In this document: positions 9,093-17,991 of the stretch, piece after piece
Layout of the letters: each line of letters starts with the position of its first letter
Numbering within the stretch: the first letter of the stretch is position 1
Source of the DNA: a bacterium
GTDB lineage: Bacteria; Actinomycetota; Acidimicrobiia; Acidimicrobiales; Ilumatobacteraceae
Reading direction: 5' to 3'
DNA length: 64,000 nt
Assembly: GCA_029977615.1 (NCBI GenBank)
Contig: JAPOKO010000005.1
Coordinates: 44,041-108,040 of the forward strand
Translations under genes and position numbers: made by a program
Notes under the pieces: model-generated
What the model saw: the letters and a program-made list of their open reading frames with translations, nothing else
Databases searched by the model: none
Told to the model about the DNA's origin: nothing

Positions 9093-11636
9093 TTAGCTCT
9101 TCATGCGTGCGTCGGTCGGATCGAACAGCGGTTGGCTGCCAACTCGTGCGACTTTCACAGGGAACAACTCGTTCATGTACATCACGCGCAGTTCGTTGCC
9201 TTCAACAGCATGCTCTGGAGTGAGGTAGGCGAGCAAGAGGTACTTGCCAAGCGATGGTCCCATGCCTGCAGTGGTGACGCGCGAAACGCGACCCTTGGCG
9301 TCAACGATTCGCTCGCCAGTCTTGGTGAGAATTGGTTCGTTGCCACCAGTTGGGTAACGCTTGATGCCCGACTTCGAGGTGTGGTCAAGAATTTCCAGTG
9401 TGCACATAATTGCCGCTGGCTTCTCTTCACGTGCCTTCATGTATTCGGCCTTACCAATGAAGTCTGCTGACTTCACCTTCGGACGAGCCAAACCTGCTTC
9501 AACTGGTGTGTATTCGCTTTCGAGTTCTGCACCCATGAGGCGGTAACCCTTTTCGATACGACCGGTTACTGCGTACACGCCCATTCCAACTGGAATGATG
9601 TCGAATTCTTTTCCAGCTTCTGCAATGGTGTCCCACATGCGAAGACCGTGTTCCATGCGTGTGTAGACCTCCCAACCATTTTCTCCCACATATGAAATGC
9701 GGAACATGGTTGCAGGTACACCGTCAATCAATACGTCGCGCACTGATCCGTATGGGAAGTTTGCTTGCGACACATCAAATGGAATCAACTTGCCTTCAGC
9801 ATCGATGGTTTGTGTTGCCTTCGCCATGGTCTTTTCAGCGTTTGGTCCCCACACACCAATGGTGCAGAGTGCTTGGCTCATGTCGGTGAATGTGACGGAA
9901 CCATCTGTTGGCATGTACTTCTTGAACCAGTACTTGTCGCGTCCACCGTCGAATGCGCCGGTGATTACACGGAAGTGCTCCTGGCCAAGTCGCATGATGG
10001 TGAGGTCACCGCGGAAACCGCCACCAGGGGTGAGCAGTGGTGTGTAGACCGAACGGCCAACTGGAACATCAACGTTGTTGACGCAGACGTATTGCAAGAA
10101 GTTGACTACGCCTGGGCCTTCAAAGTCAAACTCGTTGAACGCGGTGAGGTCCACCATGCCAACTGATTCGCGCATTTGCATGTGCTCTGCGTTAGTGATT
10201 GGTGACCACCAGCGTGCATCCCACTCGTGCTCGCGAGGTGCGCACACTTCTGGGAACTTGTCGACGAGCTTTGCATTCGATGCGAACCACTGTGGGCGCT
10301 CCCAACCGCGGGCATCAAAGAATGTTGCGCCGAGTGCTTCTTCGCGTGGGTAGAACGGGCTACGACGCATGTTGCGTTGTGATGCCCATTGTTCGCGCGG
10401 GTGCACAATTCCGTACGTCTTGTTGAAGTGCTCATTGCAACGTGCGTAAATGTGGTGCTCAGTCTTCTCGTGTGGGTAGAAGCGGCTGATGTCTGATGAG
10501 TGCGGGTCACACAAGTGTGGGTAGCCGTATGTCATCCATTCGGCCACGAGTTGTGCAATGCCTGGACCTTCTTTAATCCACACTGCAGCAGCCGACCACA
10601 AGTTCTTCACTTCAACGGTTTCGCCAAGCACTGGCATTGCGTCTGGTGTAAGTGAGAGCAAGCCATTAATGGCGTACTTAATTTCGGCATCGCCGAGCAT
10701 TTCCATGAGTTCGATTGCTTGTTCCATCTGTGGATCGAAGTCGTCCATGGTGAGTGGCAATTCGGTAGGCGAGAGCGCCGATGCTTCGTTTGAAGGAATG
10801 TCATCGGGGTGCATGAAGATTGCGCGGTGCGCGTATGAACCGACTTCCATCGAGCCAGTTGATTGACGCTCGTAGCAGAAGGTGTCCATGTCGCGAACGA
10901 TTGGGAATGCAACTTCTGCGTTTGTCTTTTGCAACACGTCGATTGGTCCAACGTCTGCCATTTGGTGAACAGCTGGCGTGAGTGGAATGTTTGCGCCAGC
11001 CATCTTGGCAATGCGTGGGCTCCACACGCCGCAAGCAATAACAACGTATTCGGCTTCAATGCGACCCTTGTTGGTAACAACAGCAGAGATTTGACCGTTC
11101 TTGGTTTCGAGGTCGAGTACTTCGGTGTTTGCAAACACTTTCAAGTGTCCGGCCTTCACTGCACTTTCACGCATCAAAGTTCCGGTTTGTAGTGAGTCAA
11201 CAACCGACACGCTTGGTGTGTAGAAGCCGCCGAGCAAAATCTTTTCGTTAATGAACGGAACGAGTTCTTTAATTTCTGCTGGTGTGAGCAACTTGGAGTC
11301 GATGCCCCATGCCTTTGCCGACGTCATGCGACGGTTGAATTCCTCCATGCGCTCTGGTGTACGAGCAACCTCGATACCACCAGAGGTGTTGTTCATGCCG
11401 TGCTCGATGTACTGCTGCTGTGAAGCGAGGGTGAGCAGTGCCATTTCCTTGTTGTGGTCGGTTGGGAAAATGAAGTTTGATGCGTGACCGGTGGACCCGC
11501 CTGGGTTTGGCAATGGTCCCTTATCAATGAGCACCATGTCGGTCCAACCGAGCTTGCTCAGGTGGCCAACGAGACAGTTACCCACGATTCCGGCGCCGAT
11601 AACGACACACTTTGCGCGACTTGGAAATTCACTCAC
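9093..11636 (-). CDS. Dimethylglycine/sarcosine dehydrogenase-like flavoprotein 2 (DAO + GcvT domains)
   Basis: 847 residues from GTG 11636, which gives MSEFPSRAKCVVIGAGIVGN; a longer open frame starts at 11684, but a GGGGG ribosome site sits just before 11636 and the Rossmann strand begins here. An FAD-binding DAO domain (GAGIVGN; GSTGHASN with a His at about 51 in the covalent-FAD position) is followed by a folate-binding GcvT-like domain (YVGENGWEVYTRMEHG; GYRLMGAELESEYTPVEAG). It is clearly diverged from the paralogue at 3191-5632, for example STGHASN against STWHAAGG. The pair may split dimethylglycine and sarcosine between them. First gene of the minus-strand operon, divergent from a GntR regulator. 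Confidence 0.87.
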   Translation of the reverse strand: MSEFPSRAKCVVIGAGIVGNCLVGHLSKLGWTDMVLIDKGPLPNPGGSTGHASNFIFPTDHNKEMALLTLASQQQYIEHGMNNTSGGIEVARTPERMEEFNRRMTSAKAWGIDSKLLTPAEIKELVPFINEKILLGGFYTPSVSVVDSLQTGTLMRESAVKAGHLKVFANTEVLDLETKNGQISAVVTNKGRIEAEYVVIACGVWSPRIAKMAGANIPLTPAVHQMADVGPIDVLQKTNAEVAFPIVRDMDTFCYERQSTGSMEVGSYAHRAIFMHPDDIPSNEASALSPTELPLTMDDFDPQMEQAIELMEMLGDAEIKYAINGLLSLTPDAMPVLGETVEVKNLWSAAAVWIKEGPGIAQLVAEWMTYGYPHLCDPHSSDISRFYPHEKTEHHIYARCNEHFNKTYGIVHPREQWASQRNMRRSPFYPREEALGATFFDARGWERPQWFASNAKLVDKFPEVCAPREHEWDARWWSPITNAEHMQMRESVGMVDLTAFNEFDFEGPGVVNFLQYVCVNNVDVPVGRSVYTPLLTPGGGFRGDLTIMRLGQEHFRVITGAFDGGRDKYWFKKYMPTDGSVTFTDMSQALCTIGVWGPNAEKTMAKATQTIDAEGKLIPFDVSQANFPYGSVRDVLIDGVPATMFRISYVGENGWEVYTRMEHGLRMWDTIAEAGKEFDIIPVGMGVYAVTGRIEKGYRLMGAELESEYTPVEAGLARPKVKSADFIGKAEYMKAREEKPAAIMCTLEILDHTSKSGIKRYPTGGNEPILTKTGERIVDAKGRVSRVTTAGMGPSLGKYLLLAYLTPEHAVEGNELRVMYMNELFPVKVARVGSQPLFDPTDARMKS

Positions 11637-11696
11637 GAGATACCCCCGAAAAGAGGACCGCACCCCCGTTGGGCGAGGCCACAATTGAATTTTGGT

Positions 11697-11705
11697 AGTA
11701 TATCA
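11697..11705 (-). promoter_or_regulatory. Extended -10 promoter for the dehydrogenase 2-etf-mttB operon
   Basis: On the minus strand the sequence reads TGATATACT: an extended -10 (TGn) with hexamer TATACT at 11702-11697. A weak -35 (TTTACG, 11725-11720) lies 17 bases upstream. It is well placed for GTG 11636 and lies back to back with the regulator's own promoter. Confidence 0.45.
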
Positions 11706-11733
11706 GCGCAATATCATCACGTAAAAATCGGGA

Positions 11734-11739
11734 TATGAT
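11734..11739 (+). promoter_or_regulatory. -10 box TATGAT for leaderless GntR gene
   Basis: TATGAT ends seven bases before GTG 11747, so the transcript would start at that GTG. The ATGs at 11735 and 11738 fall inside the box and are therefore unlikely starts. Confidence 0.5.
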
Positions 11740-11746
11740 GTCGCGC

Positions 11747-12403
11747 GTGAGTACTTCGCTGAGCGAGCAGGCCTATCTCGAGATCCGGAACAAGATCGTC
11801 CGCCTCGAACTAGCCCCGGGCGACGTTATTAAAGAGGAGAACCTCCAGGCTCAGCTGGGCATCGGTCGAACCCCAATTCGAGAGGCCCTCCAGCGTTTGG
11901 CCCGGGACCAGTTCGTCACGGTCATCCCTCGTCGCGGCATGTTGGTGTCGGGAATTGACGTCATGGAACTCAGCATGTTGTACGAGACCCGCGCACTGCT
12001 TGAGCCATACGCCATGCGACTTGCTGCCAAGCGTGGCAGGCAAGACCATTGGGATGAAATGGCGCGAGTACTTGCACTGGCGGAAGAACCAGGCGCAACG
12101 AATGACGACCTGATGAAGATCGACCGCCGTTGTCACGAAATTGTGTGGGATGCGGCGGGCAATCGTTTTCTTACCGCAACGCTCGACATGATGTACGCAC
12201 AAAGTGATCGCTTGTGGCATTTGTACATTGCAGACGTTGCCGACATGAAACACGCGGTGCAAGAACACGGTGAAATGTTTGAGCGACTTGCAGCCGGAGA
12301 TGGTGACGCTGCAGCAGAGCTATGCGAGAGGCACGTTCGCGGCTTTGATGATGAGATGAATCAAGCAGTGCGCAAGCGACTTGGCTCGCCGCTACCAAAA
12401 TAA
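11747..12403 (+). CDS. GntR-family transcriptional regulator, FadR/FCD subfamily
   Basis: 218 residues from the proposed leaderless GTG 11747 (in-frame ATGs at 11735 and 11738 would add four or three residues). The N-terminal winged helix is evident in SLSEQAYLEIRNKIVRLELAPGD and LGIGRTPIREALQRLARD. The C-terminal FCD effector domain has the metal/ligand-binding Asp/His positions (IDRRCHEIVWDAAGN; EHGEMFERLAAGD; CERHVRGF). FCD regulators usually respond to small carboxylic acids and bind TGGT-N3-ACCA operators. It is divergent from the dehydrogenase/etf/mttB operon and converges on the oxygenase gene. A matching operator lies at the fhs promoter (13470), so it probably controls the one-carbon genes; the effector may be a betaine-pathway intermediate. 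Confidence 0.88.
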   Translation: MSTSLSEQAYLEIRNKIVRLELAPGDVIKEENLQAQLGIGRTPIREALQRLARDQFVTVIPRRGMLVSGIDVMELSMLYETRALLEPYAMRLAAKRGRQDHWDEMARVLALAEEPGATNDDLMKIDRRCHEIVWDAAGNRFLTATLDMMYAQSDRLWHLYIADVADMKHAVQEHGEMFERLAAGDGDAAAELCERHVRGFDDEMNQAVRKRLGSPLPK

Positions 12404-13381
12404 CTAATCAAATTTTCCGAGCACTTGTGCTGGGTCAGTGCTTGACGTGTCTGGCCAATTTGAATACCAGATGTCTGCAGCAGACGTACCGACATGAAGT
12501 GGCACGCGTTCGAACCCCGCAAGAGGTTCAACAAGTGGTTGCACCACAACATCCCATCGAGGTTTAGAAAAGTAAGGGAAAGATTGTCGTGGTTTGCCTG
12601 ACTTGTTGAAAACACGGTGTGGAGTAGACAACAACCTGCCACCGCTCCATAACTCCAACATGTCGCCAACGTTGAGCACCATGCCGTCTTCTGGACACTG
12701 AGCATTAATCCATTCGTCGTTGCGCGTTCGCACTTCTAATCCGCCAATTGGATCATGAGCGAGCAGCGTGAGCAGATTGAAATCTTTGTGTGGGTGAATT
12801 CCCCAGGTGTCTGCTTGTGGTTCAACTGGTGGATAGTTGAGCAATGTCATGTTGGTGAGTGGCATGGTCATGCACGACAACAGCACAGATGGGTCAACAC
12901 CGAGTTGTTCGCACAATGCAATGATCAGTGTTTCACTCACTGCATCTAATGCATGCCAGTAATTCATGATTGGCGTGCGAACGTCTGCATCAATTGCTGG
13001 CCACACGTTCGGGCCATATAAATCACACTGAGCGCGAATGGGGTCGTTTGCATCTGTTTCGTAATGCAGCTTCCACGCTTCGTACTGGTCGGCTTTCCCT
13101 TTTCCGGAATTTGGAGTGAAATATCCAAGCGGCACGAATCCGCGATAGTTGCCTTTGACCACCATGTTGCGCTGCAAGGTTTCGCGCGGAGCATCAAACA
13201 CTGCCTTCACCGCGGCACGCATGTTCGCGGTGATCTGTGGATCGACTCCATGACCGACCACGATGGCGAAGCCGATCTCGCTGAGTGCCGCATAAAGGTC
13301 GCCCGAAGCTTTGTTGTATGTGGGGTCGTGCGACCCAGTTCGCAACGGCGAAATATCGATGATGGGCAAGCTGGCGCTCAT
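12404..13381 (-). CDS. 2-oxoglutarate/Fe(II)-dependent oxygenase, isopenicillin N synthase-like
   Basis: 325 residues from ATG 13381 (a TTG at 13390 would add three). N-terminal DIOX_N-type segment LPIIDISPL and GFAIVVGHGV; iron ligands H-x-D in GIHPHKDFNLLTLL and His in STPHRVFNKSGKPRQSFPYF, where R-x-S binds 2-oxoglutarate. This is the plant-type/IPNS-like dioxygenase family, not the gamma-butyrobetaine hydroxylase family, so it should not be called BBOX. It probably hydroxylates a small substrate linked to the island. It lies between the GntR gene (convergent, stop to stop) and fhs (divergent). GGAG sits only three bases before the ATG, which is tight. Confidence 0.82.
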   Translation of the reverse strand: MSASLPIIDISPLRTGSHDPTYNKASGDLYAALSEIGFAIVVGHGVDPQITANMRAAVKAVFDAPRETLQRNMVVKGNYRGFVPLGYFTPNSGKGKADQYEAWKLHYETDANDPIRAQCDLYGPNVWPAIDADVRTPIMNYWHALDAVSETLIIALCEQLGVDPSVLLSCMTMPLTNMTLLNYPPVEPQADTWGIHPHKDFNLLTLLAHDPIGGLEVRTRNDEWINAQCPEDGMVLNVGDMLELWSGGRLLSTPHRVFNKSGKPRQSFPYFSKPRWDVVVQPLVEPLAGFERVPLHVGTSAADIWYSNWPDTSSTDPAQVLGKFD

Positions 13382-13462
13382 GTGCTCCAACTATTACAGG
13401 AAATGCTCGAAATGAAGGGTAAATCCATACGGGGTTTGTCATATATCAGGCACCGTTGCTCC

Positions 13463-13470
13463 TATATAGT
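13463..13470 (+). promoter_or_regulatory. -10 region (TATATAGT) of the fhs-folD operon
   Basis: TATATAGT contains two overlapping TANNNA/T hexamers about 50 bases upstream of the fhs start, leaving a short leader with a ribosome site. No convincing -35 at standard spacing is seen. Its last base is the first base of the TGGTGCGACCA palindrome. Confidence 0.4.
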
Positions 13471-13480
13471 GGTGCGACCA
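13470..13480. promoter_or_regulatory. FadR/GntR-type operator TGGTGCGACCA upstream of fhs
   Basis: A perfect TGGT-N3-ACCA palindrome, the classic operator core of FCD-type GntR regulators (FadR, PdhR, LldR). It begins at the last base of the -10 region and covers the likely transcription start, an ideal position for repression. The GntR gene 1.1 kb away is the obvious candidate to bind it. Confidence 0.5.
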
Positions 13481-13519
13481 AATCGCCACGTGGTGGCCAT
13501 TGAACGGGGAGTCTCCAAT

Positions 13520-15217
13520 ATGTCGTTTCCATCAGATCTTGAAATTGCACGCGCGGGTAAGCCACTTCCGTTGAAGGACATCGCTGCCCAGATGGGTATT
13601 GGCGAACATCTACTTGAGCCATACGGCAAGAGCCTTGCAAAGATCAGTCTTGATGCGATCGACGAATTGAAGTCACGTCCGAAGGCAAAGTATGTCGTCG
13701 TAACGGCAATTACGCCGACTCCACTCGGTGAAGGAAAGACCACAACAACTGTTGGTCTCGGACAGGCGTTCAAGCACATTGGCAAGAACGCCATCATCAG
13801 CCTTCGTCAGCCATCAATGGGACCAACTTTTGGTATCAAGGGCGGCGCTGCAGGTGGTGGTTATAGCCAAGTAATTCCAATGGAATTGCTTAACTTGCAC
13901 CTCACCGGCGACTTCCACGCAGTAACCGCAGCACACAACCTCTTGTCGGCAATGGTGGACAACCATTTGCATCAGGGCAACGAGCTCGATCTCGACATGG
14001 ACAACATCACATGGCGCCGAGTTATTGACGTCAACGATCGTTCATTGCGCAACATCATCGTTGGTCTTGGTACGAAGGAAGACGGCGTCGTTCGTCAAAC
14101 CGGATTCGATATCACTGCAGCATCAGAAGTGATGGCGATTCTTGCGTTGTCAACATCGCTTGAAGATATGCGTAAGCGTTTCGCTCGCATCGTTGTTGGA
14201 TACAACACCAAGGGTGAACCAGTAACAGCAGAGCAGCTCAGTGCTGCCGGCTCAATGTCGGTCATCATGCGCGATGCAATTAAGCCAAACCTCTTGCAGA
14301 CATTGGAAAATACTCCAGTTATCGTGCACGCAGGTCCATTCGGAAACATTGCGCACGGTAACTCATCCATCATCGGCGACATGATCGGCATTCATTGTGG
14401 TGACTACCTCATCACCGAAGCAGGATTCGGCGCCGACATGGGTGCAGAGCGCTTCTTCAACATCAAGTGCCGTTACTCGGGCATGACCCCAGACGCAGCA
14501 GTGTTGGTAACAACAGTGCGTGCATTGAAGGCTCACTCCGGCAAGTACAAGATTGTTGCTGGAAAAGCATTGCCACCAGACTTGCTCGCAGAAAACCCAA
14601 CAGACGTTGAGTCGGGCGGCGAGAACCTGCGCGCACAGATCGAAAACGTAAAGGCGCACGGCGTAGTTCCAGTGGTTGCCATTAACTCGTTCCCAACCGA
14701 CCACCCATCAGAGCACGATGCAATTCGCAAGATTGCAGAATCTGCTGGAGCCCGCGTTGCCTTGTGCACGCACTTCGCGGATGGTGGTGCAGGTGCAGTT
14801 GAATTGGCGAAAGCGGTTGAAGCAGCTTGCAACGAAACCAACAACTTCCACATGCTCTACAAGGACGAAGCATCGCTCAAAGAAAAGATTGAGACTGTTG
14901 CTAAGACCATCTACGGCGCAGCAAACGTTACGTATTCGGCTCTTGCTACTAAGCAGTTGAAGAACTACACCGACAACGGGTTCGGTCACCTGCCGGTGTG
15001 CATTGCCAAGACGCACTTGTCGATTTCGGGGGATGCCTCATTGAAGGGTGCACCAAAGGGCCACACGCTCAACGTGCGCGAAGTTCGTGCATCGGTCGGT
15101 GCAGGCTTCGTATATCCAATTTGTGGCGACATGCGCACACTGCCAGGTCTTGGAACAAAACCAGCTGCAGCAATCATCGACTTTGATGAGAACGGCGAAA
15201 TCGTCGGTCTTTCATGA
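13520..15217 (+). CDS. fhs: Formate-tetrahydrofolate ligase (formyl-THF synthetase)
   Basis: 565 residues from ATG 13520, which has GGGGAG eight bases upstream. A longer in-frame ORF extends back to 13064 but crosses the oxygenase gene and promoter and is not real. The P-loop TPTPLGEGKTTTTVGL, RQPSMGPTFGIKGGAAGGGYSQV, and the C-terminal GDMRTLPGLGTKPAA are family hallmarks; length is normal. It interconverts formate + ATP + THF with 10-formyl-THF. Here, next to demethylating enzymes, it would run towards formate and ATP, disposing of methyl-derived carbon. Its stop overlaps the folD start (ATGA). Confidence 0.97.
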   Translation: MSFPSDLEIARAGKPLPLKDIAAQMGIGEHLLEPYGKSLAKISLDAIDELKSRPKAKYVVVTAITPTPLGEGKTTTTVGLGQAFKHIGKNAIISLRQPSMGPTFGIKGGAAGGGYSQVIPMELLNLHLTGDFHAVTAAHNLLSAMVDNHLHQGNELDLDMDNITWRRVIDVNDRSLRNIIVGLGTKEDGVVRQTGFDITAASEVMAILALSTSLEDMRKRFARIVVGYNTKGEPVTAEQLSAAGSMSVIMRDAIKPNLLQTLENTPVIVHAGPFGNIAHGNSSIIGDMIGIHCGDYLITEAGFGADMGAERFFNIKCRYSGMTPDAAVLVTTVRALKAHSGKYKIVAGKALPPDLLAENPTDVESGGENLRAQIENVKAHGVVPVVAINSFPTDHPSEHDAIRKIAESAGARVALCTHFADGGAGAVELAKAVEAACNETNNFHMLYKDEASLKEKIETVAKTIYGAANVTYSALATKQLKNYTDNGFGHLPVCIAKTHLSISGDASLKGAPKGHTLNVREVRASVGAGFVYPICGDMRTLPGLGTKPAAAIIDFDENGEIVGLS

Positions 15218-16107
15218 GCACTGAATATAAGCGCACGCCGGGTGGCGCCATCTTGATGGATGGCAACAACTTGCGCGACGAAACTGTTGCGCGTTTGCGC
15301 AAAGAGATTGAGGCTGCTGGTTCGCCAGCAGTGTGCTTGGCAACGGTGTTGGTTGGTGGCGATAAGCCAAGTCATATTTATGTGGCAAGCAAGCACAAGA
15401 AAGCACAAGAGGCCGGAATGATTTCGGTTGGCGTGCATCTTGAAGATGATGCAACACAAGAACAAGTTGAAGCAGAAGTGCGCAGACTTGCAGCAGACCC
15501 AACGGTGCATGGAATTTTGGTGCAGTTGCCGTTGCCAAAGCATCTTGACGCAGAGCCGGTGCTTGCGTTGCTGCCACCCGAAAAAGATGTTGATGGATTG
15601 ACTGAGCGCAGCATGGGCCGCCTCATGCGTGGTCTTCCTGGGCATGCACCGTGCACACCTCTTGGAGTGATGCGTTTGCTTGAGCGCTACGAAATTCCGA
15701 CCAAAGGTAAGAAGGTTGTAGTCATCGGTCGTTCAACACTTACTGGACTTCCACAAACGATCTTGTTCATTCGCAAGGGTGGCGATGCAACAACAACGTG
15801 CACGCACTCACACACATCACCGGAAGATTTGAAAGCTGTGTGTCGCGAAGCCGACATCATCGTTTCATGTGTAGGTATTGCTCGTCTCATTACCGCCGAT
15901 CACGTGAAGCCTGGCGCCACAGTTGTTGACGTTGGTGTTTCTCGTGAAGAAGCAAAGATTGTTGGTGACGTCGATTTCGATGCAGTTCAAGCAGTTGCAG
16001 GTGCAATTACGCCAATGCCAGGTGGAACCGGTCCAATGACCATTGGTTGCTTGCTCGAAAATACGTTGTCCGCAGCAAAAATGCTCGGCGCGTTTCCAAC
16101 CAAATAG
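15214..16107 (+). CDS. folD: Methylene-THF dehydrogenase/methenyl-THF cyclohydrolase FolD
   Basis: 297 residues. The catalytic Y-x3-K motif is in YVASKHKKAQEAG; VQLPLP, KDVDGLT, the NADP-binding IGRSTLTGLP and the C-terminal TPMPGGTGPMTIGCLLENT are all present. It oxidises 5,10-methylene-THF (from the dehydrogenases or MetF) to 10-formyl-THF for Fhs. In an operon with fhs (4-base overlap). One small deviation: the usual IGRSxIVGKP loop reads IGRSTLTGLP. It converges on the ABC permease, with six bases between the stops. Confidence 0.96.
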   Translation: MSTEYKRTPGGAILMDGNNLRDETVARLRKEIEAAGSPAVCLATVLVGGDKPSHIYVASKHKKAQEAGMISVGVHLEDDATQEQVEAEVRRLAADPTVHGILVQLPLPKHLDAEPVLALLPPEKDVDGLTERSMGRLMRGLPGHAPCTPLGVMRLLERYEIPTKGKKVVVIGRSTLTGLPQTILFIRKGGDATTTCTHSHTSPEDLKAVCREADIIVSCVGIARLITADHVKPGATVVDVGVSREEAKIVGDVDFDAVQAVAGAITPMPGGTGPMTIGCLLENTLSAAKMLGAFPTK

Positions 16108-16113
16108 TCGTTG

Positions 16114-17991
16114 CTAAATCGCTGCGGGCGCTTGCAATCGCTTTGCCGTTGCTTGCGTTAAGCGATCCAAGATCGTCGCCATAATCACGATTGCAACGCC
16201 AACTTCTGCACCAAGACCTTTATTCGGTCCTGTCAATGCCTCAATCGATCGGTATCCCAAGCCGCCGCCGCCGACCATTCCAGCAATGATGGCCATTGCG
16301 AGCACCATCATCACCATTTGATTGATAGCCAAAATGATGCTTGGCATGGCAAGAGGAATGCGCACGCCCCAAAGCACCTGGCGATCAGTTGCGCCAAAAG
16401 TTGTTGCAGCTTCTATTGATTCCTTATTTACTTGGCGAATGCCGAGAGAGGTGAGTCGAATTCCTGGAGGAATTGCATAGACAACCGCGGCAACCACACC
16501 GGGCACTGGCCCAACGGTAAAAATCATGACGAATGGAATTGCGTAAATCAAAGGTGGAATAGTTTGCAGCGAATCCAAGATTGGCGAAAGTGCGGCCTCT
16601 GCTCGAGGACGTCTACCAAGCCAAACTCCGATGGGAAGTGCAATGAGCACCGAGAGAATTACTGCAACCACAGTTTGCGAGAGTGTGTCAACGGCGTCTA
16701 GCCAACGTCCAGTTAGACCAATGGTGAGCACTCCAATGGCGGTAGTGACCGCCATTTTCCATCCTGCAACAACATATGAAATGACCATTGCAGCGAAAAT
16801 GATCATTTGCCACGACAAGGTGCTGTTGAGCAATTTTTGAGCGCGAATCAATACATCACGCACAATGAAGTCATTAAATGGTCGTGTAATAAACGAGAAC
16901 GTGTCGCGGAACCAATTCACAGCAGTATCAATTGGATCGGCAAATGATGTTCCAAAAGAAATTGGGAACTGATGCCAACCAATAATTCGCCCAATAAGCG
17001 TTGCAAGAACAAGAGCGGCAACAAAACCGATTAATGCTTTCCGAGAAGTTTTCACCGTGCTGGATCCCGGCTGTGAAATAAGTGCCATGCTGACGCGGTC
17101 AAGAACAAATGCAACTGCTACAACTGCAAGGCTGACTACAAGCCCACGACCTGGGGAAAGCTGTCGAACGGTTTGATTGATTTCCTGACCAAGACCTCCT
17201 GCACCAACCAGTGTTGCAATGACCACGATTCCCAGAGCCATCATCACGGTTTGATTGATGCCCGCCACGATTGATGGAACTGCAAGAGGTAATTGAATGC
17301 GTGAAAGTATTTGCCGCTTTGTTGCACCGAACATTTGCCCCGCTTCAATTGCTGAACGCGGTACTTGTTGAACACCAAGTGATGTAAGTCGAATCATTGG
17401 TGGAAGTGCATACACCACGGTCGCAATTGCAGCAGGAACTTTGCCGATACCGAAGAGCAGCACGATGGGTATGAGATACACCGTTGCTGGAACGGTTTGC
17501 ATGGCATCAAGAACAGGGCGCAAGGTGGATTCCACACGTTTGTTCAGTGCAGTCCACACCCCAATTGGGACGCCCAAAAGGATGCAGATACCCACAGAAA
17601 CCGCCATGAGTGAAATGGTTTCGATGCTTTCCTGCCACACACCAACAAGCCCCGGATACACCACGGCAAACGCCGCGAAGCCGGCCATAACCCACTTTTT
17701 ACGCCTAGCGATAATGGCAAATACCACCACCGGCGGAATGAACCAAGGGAGCCAACCAATAAACGATTCGGTGACATTTAGCCCGAGTTCAACTGTCCAG
17801 GTAATGGGGTTGAGAATGAATGTAAACATCCAATGTTGATCTCTGTTTGAACGGATCCATGACTGCCACGTGTTAATTGGCTCTGAAAGACCGATGTTCC
17901 ACGACTTTGGAAATCCACCGCTACCGAGAACCTGCAAACCAATAAGAATGACAACTACAGATATCGCTAAGGATCGATACCGTTTGATCAT
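16114..17991 (-). CDS. Betaine-type ABC importer permease, two permease domains fused
   Basis: 625 residues, about twice a ProW/OpuAB permease. Two complete binding-protein-dependent permease domains are visible: the first at about 125-310, with the ATPase-contact loop SAIEAGQMFGATKRQILSRIQLPLAVPSI, and the second at about 415-615, with ESIEAATTFGATDRQVLWGVRIPLAMPSI. QTVPATVYLIPIVLLFGIG and QTIPPLIYAIPFVMIFTVG are the paired preceding segments. Hydrophobic segments also precede each domain. It would form the membrane channel alone as a monomer-like pseudo-dimer with the adjacent ATPase (4-base overlap). Likely substrates are glycine or proline betaine or carnitine. Confidence 0.9.
   Translation of the reverse strand: MIKRYRSLAISVVVILIGLQVLGSGGFPKSWNIGLSEPINTWQSWIRSNRDQHWMFTFILNPITWTVELGLNVTESFIGWLPWFIPPVVVFAIIARRKKWVMAGFAAFAVVYPGLVGVWQESIETISLMAVSVGICILLGVPIGVWTALNKRVESTLRPVLDAMQTVPATVYLIPIVLLFGIGKVPAAIATVVYALPPMIRLTSLGVQQVPRSAIEAGQMFGATKRQILSRIQLPLAVPSIVAGINQTVMMALGIVVIATLVGAGGLGQEINQTVRQLSPGRGLVVSLAVVAVAFVLDRVSMALISQPGSSTVKTSRKALIGFVAALVLATLIGRIIGWHQFPISFGTSFADPIDTAVNWFRDTFSFITRPFNDFIVRDVLIRAQKLLNSTLSWQMIIFAAMVISYVVAGWKMAVTTAIGVLTIGLTGRWLDAVDTLSQTVVAVILSVLIALPIGVWLGRRPRAEAALSPILDSLQTIPPLIYAIPFVMIFTVGPVPGVVAAVVYAIPPGIRLTSLGIRQVNKESIEAATTFGATDRQVLWGVRIPLAMPSIILAINQMVMMVLAMAIIAGMVGGGGLGYRSIEALTGPNKGLGAEVGVAIVIMATILDRLTQATAKRLQAPAAI

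Noticed and set aside
12404..13381. Gamma-butyrobetaine hydroxylase
   Set aside because: Motifs and N-terminus are of the isopenicillin N synthase-like family, not the TauD/BBOX family.
13064..13519. N-terminal extension of the fhs open frame by 152 codons
   Set aside because: It crosses the opposite-strand oxygenase gene and the promoter/operator; ATG 13520 has a good ribosome site and gives the normal protein length.
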